From: a bacterium
GTDB taxonomy: Bacteria > BMS3Abin14
Reading direction: 5' to 3'
Length of the DNA stretch: 7,893 nt
Assembly: GCA_022865845.1 (NCBI GenBank)
Contig: JALHUC010000337.1
Coordinates: 1 to 7,893 of the forward strand
The notes under the pieces were generated by a model. That model was not told the DNA's origin. It was given only the letters and a program-made list of their open reading frames with translations, and made no database searches. Below, one piece after another: positions 1 through 4,778 of the stretch (positions within the stretch are counted from its first letter, which is position 1; each line of letters starts with the position of its first letter). The position numbers and the translations under genes were made by a program.

Positions 1-598
1 AAAAAAGGAGTTCGGTGAACACCTCACCAAATCAGCAGATGACATCAACGTTGTAGTAGTCGCCGACAGCGACATGCTCCAGGACCGATTCTGGGTCGAG
101 ATCCAGGACTTTTTCGGCCAGAGGCTTGCCCTGCCCATGGCCGACAACGCTGACCTGGTCATCAACCTCCTTGATCAGCTTGGCGGCAGCTCCGATCTCA
201 TAGGGATCCGCAGCCGTGCTTCCACCTTCCGCCCCTTCGAACTATTTGACCGAGTATCCCAGGACGCGGAGTTGAAATTCAGGGTCAAGGAGCAGGAGCT
301 TGTCTCCCGACTTAAAGAAGCTGAAGGAAAACTCAACGAACTGCAGTCCCAGAGACAGGACCCCGAATCTCCGGAATTTACCACGGAGCAGGAAGAGGAA
401 CTGGAGAACTTCCGCACTGAAAAGGTTAAGGTGCGCAGAGAGCTTCGGGATGTGCAGTTTGAATTGCGGAGGGACATAGAAAGGCTTCAGGCCTGGATCA
501 AGTTTATCAACATAGGACTTGTACCGCTTCTCCTTGTTGTCTTCGCAGTAGGGTCCTGGGCAGTTCGGAGGAGAAAAACCTCTCGACTGAGCGACTGA
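1..598 (+). CDS. GldG-like ABC-transporter auxiliary protein, C-terminal part (5' end outside window)
   Basis: The reading frame is open from base 2 with no start, so this is a C-terminal fragment of about 198 residues; the ATG at 74 is internal. The visible part begins with the end of a Rossmann-like domain (INVVVVADSDML), followed by DRFWVEIQDFFGQ and ADNADLVINLLDQLGGSSDLIGIRSR. A charged coiled coil of about 75 residues comes next (KEQELVSRLKEAEGKLNELQ onward), then one membrane helix (INIGLVPLLLVVFAVGSWAV) and a basic RRRK tail. This order is typical of the 'ABC-type uncharacterized transport system, gliding-motility-like auxiliary component' family (GldG-like). These proteins are membrane anchored with the soluble part outside the cytoplasm and usually sit beside an ABC permease and ATPase, which would lie left of the window. 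The family is confident; the substrate is unknown and gliding is not implied. The last codons and the stop fall in an 8-base tandem repeat. Confidence 0.88.
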   Translation, partial: KKEFGEHLTKSADDINVVVVADSDMLQDRFWVEIQDFFGQRLALPMADNADLVINLLDQLGGSSDLIGIRSRASTFRPFELFDRVSQDAELKFRVKEQELVSRLKEAEGKLNELQSQRQDPESPEFTTEQEEELENFRTEKVKVRRELRDVQFELRRDIERLQAWIKFINIGLVPLLLVVFAVGSWAVRRRKTSRLSD

Positions 599-608
599 GC
601 GACTGAGC
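585..608. repeat. Three perfect tandem copies of GACTGAGC across a stop codon
   Basis: The 8-base unit GACTGAGC is repeated exactly three times at 585-592, 593-600 and 601-608, followed by GA. The TGA stop of the GldG-like gene (596-598) is in the second copy. The first copy encodes the last residues of the protein, so a change in copy number could move or replace the stop. Confidence 0.9.
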
Positions 609-747
609 GAAAAGGATCAAGAACTAGTTTGCCCTAAAACACAAAACAGAATATTCGTGCGTAGTTAATCCGTGAATATGTGCGTCCGAAAGATCTGACC
701 CAACTACGCCTTACGCACATACGTGATGTTTTTTCCACCACAGGATA

Positions 748-781
748 CCAGCCGTCGCTCACCAAAGTGAGCTATCGCTGG
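748..781. repeat. Imperfect hairpin with GCTCAC/GTGAGC inner stem
   Basis: The inner stem GCTCAC (757-762) pairs with GTGAGC (767-772) around a CAAA loop. An outer stem CCAGC (748-752) pairs with GCTGG (777-781), with a 4 by 4 internal loop between them. No T-run follows on either strand, so it is not a classic terminator. Confidence 0.55.
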
Positions 782-790
782 CAAACAGCC

Positions 791-848
791 TGTCCGCCGA
801 AGCTTTCTTGTCCGCCATAGCTTCAGCGACGGTGGAAGCGAAGGTGGA
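791..848. repeat. Compound inverted repeat with TGTCCGCC arms
   Basis: TGTCCGCC occurs twice, at 791-798 and 809-816, followed by similar AAGCTT/TAGCTTC text. It faces GGTGGA at 831-836 and 843-848, which can pair with TCCGCC allowing one G-T pair. The pattern resembles a dispersed TCCGCC...GGCGGA palindromic repeat that I recall from many environmental bacterial genomes. That resemblance is from memory and not checked. Confidence 0.55.
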
Positions 849-866
849 GGGTTGTGCAGGCCAAAC

Positions 867-929
867 CTTGATTCTTGAATTTGGATCTTGAATCCAACAT
901 TTGAGATCTGAGATTTGAGATCTGAGATC
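867..929. repeat. Heptamer tract, including TTTGAGA/TCTGAGA words
   Basis: Bases 867-894 read as four 7-base words of the type TTGAATC (CTTGATT, CTTGAAT, TTGGATC, TTGAATC). After five bases, 900-927 is a perfect 14-base tandem duplication made of alternating TTTGAGA and TCTGAGA, ending in TC at 928-929. Bases 899-922 are identical to 2865-2888, in the same orientation, on the other side of the antiporter/CBS operon. Confidence 0.9.
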
Positions 930-961
930 AATTACCTGTATCTTTGATCCAGGTAATTGAT
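927..961. repeat. Perfect 12-bp inverted repeat abutting the CBS gene stop
   Basis: ATCAATTACCTG (927-938) is the exact reverse complement of CAGGTAATTGAT (950-961), with an 11-base loop. The right arm ends at the base before the CBS gene's stop triplet (962-964), so a minus-strand transcript would form this stem immediately after the coding region. No U-run follows on either strand. It may act as a 3' end-protecting hairpin or a weak terminator; the role is inferred. Confidence 0.7.
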
Positions 962-1423
962 TCACCCCACCAAAAGCAGGTCCACCATGGTCAGGTCGGC
1001 TATGACTTTTTCTGAATCGTCAACGACCGGGACCTCCTCGACGTTGGCTGCCACCATTCGCCCTAGTACATCCTCCACATTGTCGTCCATCCCTACGCTC
1101 AAGGGATTCTGGAGCATGAGATCCTCTGCCGTTTCCGTAGTAATCACACCGAGAAGGTGGCGGGGGTTGATGTCAGCCCCGTGGTGATGAATGAAAAAAT
1201 GTTTCACAAGGCATTCAAGGTTGATGATACCGAGAAGCCGGTTATCGTCATCCACAACGTAAAGCTGGCGGCTATGCCTATGCCACTTCATGGCCTCAGA
1301 AAGATCACCGATAGGGGTGTCCTGTTTGATCATCGGTACTTGACGGTCCTGGTGCATGGCGACTACGTCGCGCACCCGTAACGGTTCACTACCGCTGGAC
1401 TTGCGGCTCCTGGTGCTCATCAT
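962..1423 (-). CDS. Two-CBS-domain protein, probable regulatory partner of the antiporter
   Basis: A soluble protein of 153 residues consisting of little more than a tandem CBS pair. CBS1 is about residues 17-75, from LRVRDVVAM through the SRQLYVVDDDNRLLGIINLE strand-turn-strand. CBS2 is about residues 97-152 (ETAEDLM, PLSVGMDDNVEDVLGRM, VEEVPVVDD, then ADLTMVDLL). Such pairs form a Bateman module that commonly binds adenine nucleotides such as ATP, AMP or SAM, though the ligand here cannot be read from sequence. The gene overlaps the upstream antiporter by four bases (ATGA), which implies translational coupling and suggests regulation of that antiporter. Two consecutive ATG codons are available; the second (1420-1418, 152 residues) has the better spacing to the GGAGG site. 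No enzymatic domain is attached. Confidence 0.88.
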   Translation of the reverse strand: MMSTRSRKSSGSEPLRVRDVVAMHQDRQVPMIKQDTPIGDLSEAMKWHRHSRQLYVVDDDNRLLGIINLECLVKHFFIHHHGADINPRHLLGVITTETAEDLMLQNPLSVGMDDNVEDVLGRMVAANVEEVPVVDDSEKVIADLTMVDLLLVG

Positions 1424-2676
1424 TCTCCTCCCACATTCTGAGCCTCACCCGACTTGATCAAAGCTTTCTTGACGAGAATGGGAGAGATCAGTTCATTGAT
1501 AATGACAGAAGCCAGGATCGCGTTGACCATGATCCGGGCAGCGGACAGGTCACCGACATACTCTTTGGCAGCAAGCACAAGTCCTATGGATACTCCCGCC
1601 TGGGGCAGAAGTCCCAGTGGAAGGTATTTCTTCACAACAATCGGGGCCGCTGATATTACACCACCGAGGTAGGACCCTCCCAGCTTCCCCACGGTCCTCA
1701 TTGTGATGATCACCGCAGTGAGGGTCCCTGCCGCTGCCAGAGCTCCTATCTTCAAGTGCGCGCCCGCTAGAACAAAAAACATGGCAAAAAGAGGCTCCTC
1801 TATCTTTTCTATAACTTCAAACCAGGGTTCCGGTTGGTTCATGGTGTTAACCAGAAAAAGTCCCAACATCATGCAGGCCAGGAGAGATGAAGTGTGGAGG
1901 GTCAAAGCAATGCCGCTGGTAAGGAATATGGTGCCCAGGGTCAGTCCCAGGAGCGCCTTTCGCCTCCTGATCACTGGAACCATCAACTTGAGCAGCAGCC
2001 CCGCGACAGAACCGATGAGGAGCGCGACCAGGATCTCCTTACCCGGTTCCACAAGACCGGCCTGTACCAGTGAGACCCCCTTTCCTCCCAGGCTCCCGGC
2101 GATCCCGGCGGCCATGCTGAACAGAACCAGAGTGATCCCATCATCGAGGGTAATGACCCCGAGGAGGACAGTGGTCATCGGGCCTTTCGCTTTGTATTCA
2201 TGAACGACACTGAGGACAGCTGCGGGGGCTGTAGCGGCGCATATGGCCCCCAGCAGGATACCCACTGCGACAAGGGCGCTGCCGGGTTCGATGCCGGCTC
2301 CGGGAAGGTAAGGGAAAAGGAAGATTACCGAGGCGCTCACGAGAAGGGCCACAGCTAAAGCCTGCACAAAAGTGATGATGATGATGGTCTTTCCCAATTT
2401 CCTGAGCTTGTCGAACTCCAGGGTGCCGCCGATTGAAAAGGCAATTATTCCCAGAGCAATATCGGTGATGAGGGAAAGGTCGTTTTCAAGGACGCCTGCG
2501 CCCAGGATTCCAGTGGTGGACGGGCTGAGCAGCATTCCGGCTAAAATGTAGCCGGTAATCCGGGGAAGGTTGAGCGCATGGGCCGCCCTGCCCCCCGCGT
2601 AACCGCAAAGGATAAGGATACCCAGATAAAAAAGGGGATGGGCGCTGCCAAGAATACCGGTCCAACCCTCGGACAT
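1420..2676 (-). CDS. CPA2-type monovalent cation/proton antiporter (Na_H_Exchanger family)
   Basis: A 418-residue polytopic inner-membrane protein with about 12-13 hydrophobic segments, the usual length for the membrane core of this family and with no TrkA-N/RCK tail. Family landmarks are present: LNLPRITGYILAGMLLSP near 35-52, the unwound-helix stretch ATAPAAVLSVV at 148-158, the acidic pair in TLDDGI (Asp178-Asp179) expected to carry the transported ions, FFVLAGAHLKI at 300-310, the conserved Arg327 in MRTVGKLGG, and LPQAGVSIGLVLA at 357-369. It should exchange Na+ or K+ for H+; the ion cannot be decided here. The start is firm: AGGAGG (2688-2683) lies 6 bases before the ATG. It is first in an operon with the CBS protein, which may replace the missing C-terminal regulatory domain. 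Confidence 0.92.
   Translation of the reverse strand: MSEGWTGILGSAHPLFYLGILILCGYAGGRAAHALNLPRITGYILAGMLLSPSTTGILGAGVLENDLSLITDIALGIIAFSIGGTLEFDKLRKLGKTIIIITFVQALAVALLVSASVIFLFPYLPGAGIEPGSALVAVGILLGAICAATAPAAVLSVVHEYKAKGPMTTVLLGVITLDDGITLVLFSMAAGIAGSLGGKGVSLVQAGLVEPGKEILVALLIGSVAGLLLKLMVPVIRRRKALLGLTLGTIFLTSGIALTLHTSSLLACMMLGLFLVNTMNQPEPWFEVIEKIEEPLFAMFFVLAGAHLKIGALAAAGTLTAVIITMRTVGKLGGSYLGGVISAAPIVVKKYLPLGLLPQAGVSIGLVLAAKEYVGDLSAARIMVNAILASVIINELISPILVKKALIKSGEAQNVGGE
1425..1432 (-). promoter_or_regulatory. Ribosome binding site of the CBS gene, inside the antiporter 3' end
   Basis: On the minus strand the sequence is GGGAGGAG, then A, then two adjacent ATG codons (1423-1421 and 1420-1418). 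GGAGG is 3 bases from the first ATG and 6 bases from the second, which favours the second as the real start. Confidence 0.7.
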
Positions 2677-2750
2677 GGATAGCCTCCTGAAAGGGATCTT
2701 TGAAGAAACAGGATACCACCTTTGCAGACTATGATAACCTCGTAAAAACC

Positions 2751-2779
2751 CTCATCGAGCCAATATGTTGGTGTGTCAA
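2751..2779 (-). promoter_or_regulatory. Possible sigma-70 promoter for the antiporter/CBS operon
   Basis: A perfect TTGACA -35 box (2779-2774) is followed after 17 bases by GATGAG (2756-2751), a poor -10 match. An alternative -10, TATCAT, occurs further downstream without a good -35. Placement about 75-100 bases before the start codon is reasonable, but the call rests mostly on the -35 hexamer. Confidence 0.3.
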
Positions 2780-2819
2780 ACTGTTAGCGTGATTCCACCA
2801 TTAGTATCAAAGATGAATA

Positions 2820-2840
2820 AAATTATTGATGTAATAATTT
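2820..2840. repeat. AT-only inverted repeat in the divergent promoter region
   Basis: AAATTATT (2820-2827) is the exact reverse complement of AATAATTT (2833-2840) around GATGT. A smaller AACC-TTTT-GGTT palindrome follows at 2842-2853. The divergent gap 2677-2902 is AT-rich and this dyad could be an operator or a DNA-melting element for the gene at 2903; there is no direct evidence of either. Confidence 0.4.
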
Positions 2841-2865
2841 GAACCTTTTGGTTTAACTTCGAAAA

Positions 2866-2888
2866 TTTGAGATCTGAGATTTGAGATC
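2866..2888. repeat. Second TTTGAGA/TCTGAGA heptamer tract
   Basis: Three heptamers, TTTGAGA, TCTGAGA and TTTGAGA, followed by TC. With the preceding A (2865) it matches 899-922 over 24 bases, in the same orientation. It ends 5 bases before the TGAGG ribosome binding site of the gene at 2903, so it would be part of that gene's leader. Confidence 0.9.
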
Positions 2889-2902
2889 CACCATGAGGCA
2901 TT

Positions 2903-3394
2903 ATGGACTTCTCTGACGACAAACTCCGCCGCATTGCATTTCATGAGGCGGGGCACGCCTGGATGATGTGGAAAGAGGGGCTTGGGGTGAAATCGGTATC
3001 GATGGAACCTCATAGGCCCATCCATGGGGACAACAGGGGAGAAACGGTTCCGGACCTTGCCATGGAGGAAGGCCGCAAGGAACTCTCTCAGAAGTTCGCA
3101 AAGGCTGCTCTGGCAGGCAGCGCCGCAGAGCATTTTCTACTGGGGAAATGGGACGAAGAGAGCCTCCAGGCAAGCAGCTACGACACAAAAAAAGCGAGGG
3201 ACTTCATGGTCATGTCCGGGGACAACAGGGAGTCAAGATCCCTGGACCAGGACATCCATGCGCTGTTAAATTCGGTAATGGGAGAGATCTCCCGACCCCG
3301 AGAGTGGCACATTGTCACTGGTCTGGCCTATGCGCTTCTCGCATCCGGGTCTTTGACTGGGGAGCAGGTTCTGGAGATACTTGCAGACTGGTGA
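2903..3394 (+). CDS. Stand-alone FtsH-like (M41-type) metallopeptidase domain
   Basis: A 163-residue protein with the zinc-peptidase signature HEAGH at residues 14-18 in the context RRIAFHEAGHAW, as in the protease domain of FtsH. AGSAAEHFLLG (71-81) matches the AGRAAE-type helix after the active site. SSYDTKKARDFM (91-102) matches the SNDLxxAT segment that supplies the third zinc ligand, making Asp94 the candidate. The end (HIVTGLAYALLASGSLTGEQVLEIL) resembles the FtsH C-terminal helices that finish in L-x-G-x-E-[VI]. There is no AAA ATPase and no membrane helix, so it is either a soluble peptidase acting on unfolded or small substrates or a partner of another unfoldase. The distance between HEAGH and Asp94 is about as in M41. 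Start: ATG with TGAGG (2894-2898) four bases upstream. Family call good; proteolytic activity inferred. Confidence 0.78.
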   Translation: MDFSDDKLRRIAFHEAGHAWMMWKEGLGVKSVSMEPHRPIHGDNRGETVPDLAMEEGRKELSQKFAKAALAGSAAEHFLLGKWDEESLQASSYDTKKARDFMVMSGDNRESRSLDQDIHALLNSVMGEISRPREWHIVTGLAYALLASGSLTGEQVLEILADW

Positions 3395-3414
3395 TTTGAA
3401 TTGGCGGCAGGATA

Positions 3415-3639
3415 TTATTCGGCGTTGTCAGCCAGTATGCGTCTGGCTTTATCCAGATGTCCCGGGAAAATGTTACCGGGCACCGACCCCATGCCCAGCT
3501 CCGATGAAATAATGAACCGGGCGCAATTGGCAAAATCATTCTGGCAGTATTGAACCTGGATCAATTTTGCCATGCCAGGCATATCAGACATCTGGTCATC
3601 GAAAAAGGTGCAACGCATTATCACTGGACAATCGCTCAA
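3415..3639 (-). CDS. Small cysteine-containing conserved protein of unknown function, probable TTG start
   Basis: A 74-residue protein beginning MSDCPVIMRCTFF if started at TTG 3639-3637. Features are an N-terminal CP...C pair (Cys4, Cys10), the phrase DDQMSDMPGMAKLIQ, then QYCQNDFANCARFII with two more cysteines, and an end GSVPGNIFPGHLDKARRILA. I recognise this as a small soluble protein often seen in deltaproteobacterial genomes (CPxxxKCxFF...MPxxA...YCxGDxxxCARY...VPxxLFPNQ). Four cysteines in C-P-x5-C and Y-C-x6-C contexts suggest metal or disulfide chemistry, which is inference. The in-frame ATG at 3618 has no ribosome binding site and would remove Cys4; the ATG at 3699 lies upstream of the AGGAGG. 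It is convergent with the M41-like gene, 20 bases apart. Confidence 0.72.
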   Translation of the reverse strand: MSDCPVIMRCTFFDDQMSDMPGMAKLIQVQYCQNDFANCARFIISSELGMGSVPGNIFPGHLDKARRILADNAE

Positions 3640-3646
3640 AAAAATC

Positions 3647-3652
3647 CCTCCT
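3647..3652 (-). promoter_or_regulatory. AGGAGG ribosome binding site that selects a TTG start
   Basis: The minus strand reads AGGAGG, then GATTTTT (7 bases), then TTG at 3639-3637. This is the only strong site in the region and it fits the TTG rather than the in-frame ATG codons at 3699 or 3618. Confidence 0.6.
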
Positions 3653-3710
3653 GATAGTAAGATGAAGGTCAATATAGATGGAAATGGTATCGGGGGCAAG
3701 GGGGCAGGGC

Positions 3711-3731
3711 GAAGGATGAAGGATGAAGGAT
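3711..3731. repeat. Three perfect tandem copies of GAAGGAT
   Basis: Exact 7-base tandem repeat at 3711-3717, 3718-3724 and 3725-3731, followed by GA. It lies in the gap between the small cysteine protein and the methyltransferase, after a G-rich stretch (3691-3710). Confidence 0.9.
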
Positions 3732-3772
3732 GACCATCTTGTTCCGGCTGTCAAATTGTTTTAGAGCGTTTA

Positions 3773-3807
3773 TTCTGTGTTCTACATTCTACGTTCTACA
3801 TTCCGTC
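3773..3807. repeat. Five heptamers of the TTCTACA type
   Basis: Reading in steps of 7 from 3773 gives TTCTGTG, TTCTACA, TTCTACG, TTCTACA and TTCCGTC. A 22-base hairpin-like element (TGCACTTT 3827-3834 against AAAGTACA 3840-3847, one mismatch) follows in the same gap. Confidence 0.8.
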
Positions 3808-3850
3808 TTTTCGAGACACCGGCCCCTGCACTTTAGAGGAAAGTACACTT

Positions 3851-3883
3851 CCAGACACTAGCCCCTAGACATCAGACACTGTC
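3851..3883. repeat. Heptamer tract containing CCAGACACTAG
   Basis: Read on the minus strand from 3883 it falls into 7-base words GACAGTG, TCTGATG, TCTAGGG, GCTAGTG, TCTGG(AA). The exact 11-base word CCAGACACTAG is at 3851-3861. It is in the leader region of the methyltransferase, in opposite orientation to the copies after that gene. Confidence 0.85.
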
Positions 3884-3926
3884 CTCTGTCAGAATTACTT
3901 ATGGGAATTAAGAGCGACAGAGGACA
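3880..3926 (+). promoter_or_regulatory. Perfect 11-bp stem enclosing the methyltransferase start codon
   Basis: TGTCCTCTGTC (3880-3890) is the exact reverse complement of GACAGAGGACA (3916-3926). The 25-base loop holds the ATG at 3901-3903 and no recognisable Shine-Dalgarno sequence. In the mRNA this would be a stem-loop with the start codon in the loop, which could limit or position initiation. The dyad is observed; the regulatory role is inferred. Confidence 0.4.
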
Positions 3927-4473
3927 CCATATCTGCCCCTGGTATATGGCGTACCTTTTCGACAACCCCCTGAGGCACCTCATCCACGACCCTGAAAAGA
4001 TCCTGGGCTCCTATGTCAAACCAGGGATGACCGTTCTGGACATAGGCTGCGGTATGGGGTTTTTCTCACTGGGGATGGCGCGAATGGTCGGCCCTGAAGG
4101 CAGAGTCATATCCCTGGACCTCCAAACCATGATGCTGAAGATCCTGGAAAAGAGGGCCATCAAAGGAGGCCTTTCCGAGCGCATCGAAACCCGTCTCGTG
4201 AGGGAGGAGAGGTTTCCGGTGGAAACCCCCGTCGATTTTGCCCTTTGTTTCTGGATGGTTCACGAAGTTCCGGATCAGGCTCTTTTTTTAAGGGAATTGA
4301 CCCGAGCTCTCAAACCAGGCGCCCATGCACTCATTGCAGAACCCGGTATGCATCATGTCAAAAAGGAAGACCTGGAGGGAACAATCCGTATTGCCGAGGG
4401 GGAGGGGTTCGCGGTAACAGAGCGGCCCAGGATCAGAATGAGCCTCTCGGTGGTGCTGCAAAATAGTATCTAG
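3901..4473 (+). CDS. Class I SAM-dependent methyltransferase, CPWY-type
   Basis: A 190-residue cytosolic methyltransferase. Motif I is VLDIGCGMGFFS (45-56), the SAM-binding glycine loop; GRVISLDLQ (67-75) ends strand 2 with the ribose-binding acidic residue Asp73. VDFALCFWMVHEVPD (111-125) is the motif IV region, and LKPGAHALIAEP (137-148) is the post-catalytic strand. The N-terminus GHHICPWYMAYLFDNPLRHLIHDPEKIL, before motif I, is the distinctive part of a family I recall from methanogens and anaerobic bacteria, usually annotated only as methyltransferase; the CPW segment may take part in catalysis or metal binding. The substrate is unknown. No good ribosome binding site precedes the ATG, and a start-codon stem-loop is present. 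The TAG stop (4471-4473) lies inside a heptamer repeat. Confidence 0.87.
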   Translation: MGIKSDRGHHICPWYMAYLFDNPLRHLIHDPEKILGSYVKPGMTVLDIGCGMGFFSLGMARMVGPEGRVISLDLQTMMLKILEKRAIKGGLSERIETRLVREERFPVETPVDFALCFWMVHEVPDQALFLRELTRALKPGAHALIAEPGMHHVKKEDLEGTIRIAEGEGFAVTERPRIRMSLSVVLQNSI

Positions 4474-4495
4474 TGTCTGGTTCTAGTGTCTGGAA
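4469..4495. repeat. Two copies of CTAGTGTCTGG at the methyltransferase stop
   Basis: Exact copies at 4470-4480 and 4483-4493, 13 bases apart. The words read TCTAGTG, TCTGGT, TCTAGTG, TCTGGAA. The first copy contains the TAG stop codon of the methyltransferase (4471-4473). Both are the reverse complement of the copy in front of the gene at 3851-3861. Confidence 0.9.
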
Positions 4496-4498
4496 TTT

Positions 4499-4528
4499 AC
4501 GGATCACCGTTCACGGATCACGGATCAC
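4499..4528. repeat. ACGGATC heptamer repeat across the stop of the small membrane gene
   Basis: Four words in 7-base register: ACGGATC (4499-4505), ACCGTTC, ACGGATC (4513-4519), ACGGATC (4520-4526), then AC. The minus-strand TGA stop of the small membrane protein gene (4527-4525) is formed by the last copy. Confidence 0.9.
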
Positions 4529-4761
4529 TGCTTTCCCCCCATCTCCTCCTCTCGTATCCTGTCTTTCAGCTCCCGGATACGGCTCTTTAAGGATTCCCTT
4601 TCACCGCTCCGCTCCATCAGGTAGAGCCGGTAGGCCATTCCCAGGACGAGGAGGAAAAGCAGGATGATCCTCATCTCAATAAACGGGATCGTGAAGTGGA
4701 GGAGCAGCTCAAGAACACCGAGAAGAGCAAGGGTGATGGAAATGATCAGCCAGATAAGCAT
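4525..4761 (-). CDS. Small two-helix membrane protein with charged C-terminal coil, unknown function
   Basis: A 78-residue protein. Residues 2-24 (LIWLIISITLALLGVLELLLHFT) and about 29-46 (EMRIILLFLLVLGMAYRL) are hydrophobic and should cross the inner membrane. Residues 50-78 are strongly charged (ERSGERESLKSRIRELKDRIREEE) with heptad-like spacing, suggesting a short cytoplasmic amphipathic helix or coiled coil. The start is supported by GGAGG (4770-4766) four bases before the ATG. I do not recognise the family; the layout resembles small membrane adaptors such as PspB only in general form. It is a single gene, pointing the same way as the receiver gene upstream of it (5358-4999) but separated by 237 repeat-rich bases. 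Its stop codon lies in a heptamer repeat. Confidence 0.7.
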   Translation of the reverse strand: MLIWLIISITLALLGVLELLLHFTIPFIEMRIILLFLLVLGMAYRLYLMERSGERESLKSRIRELKDRIREEEMGGKQ

Positions 4762-4778
4762 GGGCCCTCCGAAAATCA

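Larger units (their letters stand above)
599..961. other. Gene-free gap with several inverted and tandem repeats
   Basis: No convincing gene is present; short open frames here on the minus strand run through repeats and lack ribosome binding sites. The left part has two crossing inverted pairs: GCGTAGTT at 659-666 with AACTACGC at 702-709, and TATGTGCGT at 677-685 with ACGCACATA at 713-721. Next come a hairpin (748-781), a compound GTCCGCC repeat (791-848), a 7-base-period tract (867-929) and an inverted repeat next to the CBS-gene stop (927-961). These are listed separately. I see no clear intrinsic terminator for the GldG-like gene. Confidence 0.7.

Noticed and set aside
175..477. 100-codon minus-strand open frame
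   Set aside because: It is antisense to the coiled coil of the GldG-like protein; Ser-rich product expected from reversed Glu/Leu/Arg codons.
704..965. Two minus-strand open frames of 75 and 68 codons
   Set aside because: They translate hairpin, TGTCCGCC and heptamer repeats and lack ribosome binding sites; such peptides are typical repeat artefacts.
1703..2203. 166-codon plus-strand open frame
   Set aside because: It is antisense to the antiporter, whose membrane motifs and ribosome binding site are clear. Its own protein is Ser/Pro/Arg-rich with no recognisable domain.
899..2888. Insertion sequence or integron cassette around the antiporter operon
   Set aside because: The flanking 24-base repeats are direct and of the heptamer type, and no transposase, integrase, terminal inverted repeats or attC-like site is present.
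2901..3188. Minus-strand and alternate-frame open frames across the M41-like gene
   Set aside because: The plus-strand frame at 2903 carries HEAGH and FtsH-like segments; the others have no motif or start signal.
3748..3776. Sigma-70-like pair CTGTCA and TATTCT before the methyltransferase
   Set aside because: Only 4 of 6 matches in each hexamer and over 100 bases from the start, inside repeat DNA; not distinguishable from chance.
3711..3883. Possible CRISPR array from repeated short words
   Set aside because: Units are 7 bases and directly adjacent, with no spacers and no cas genes.
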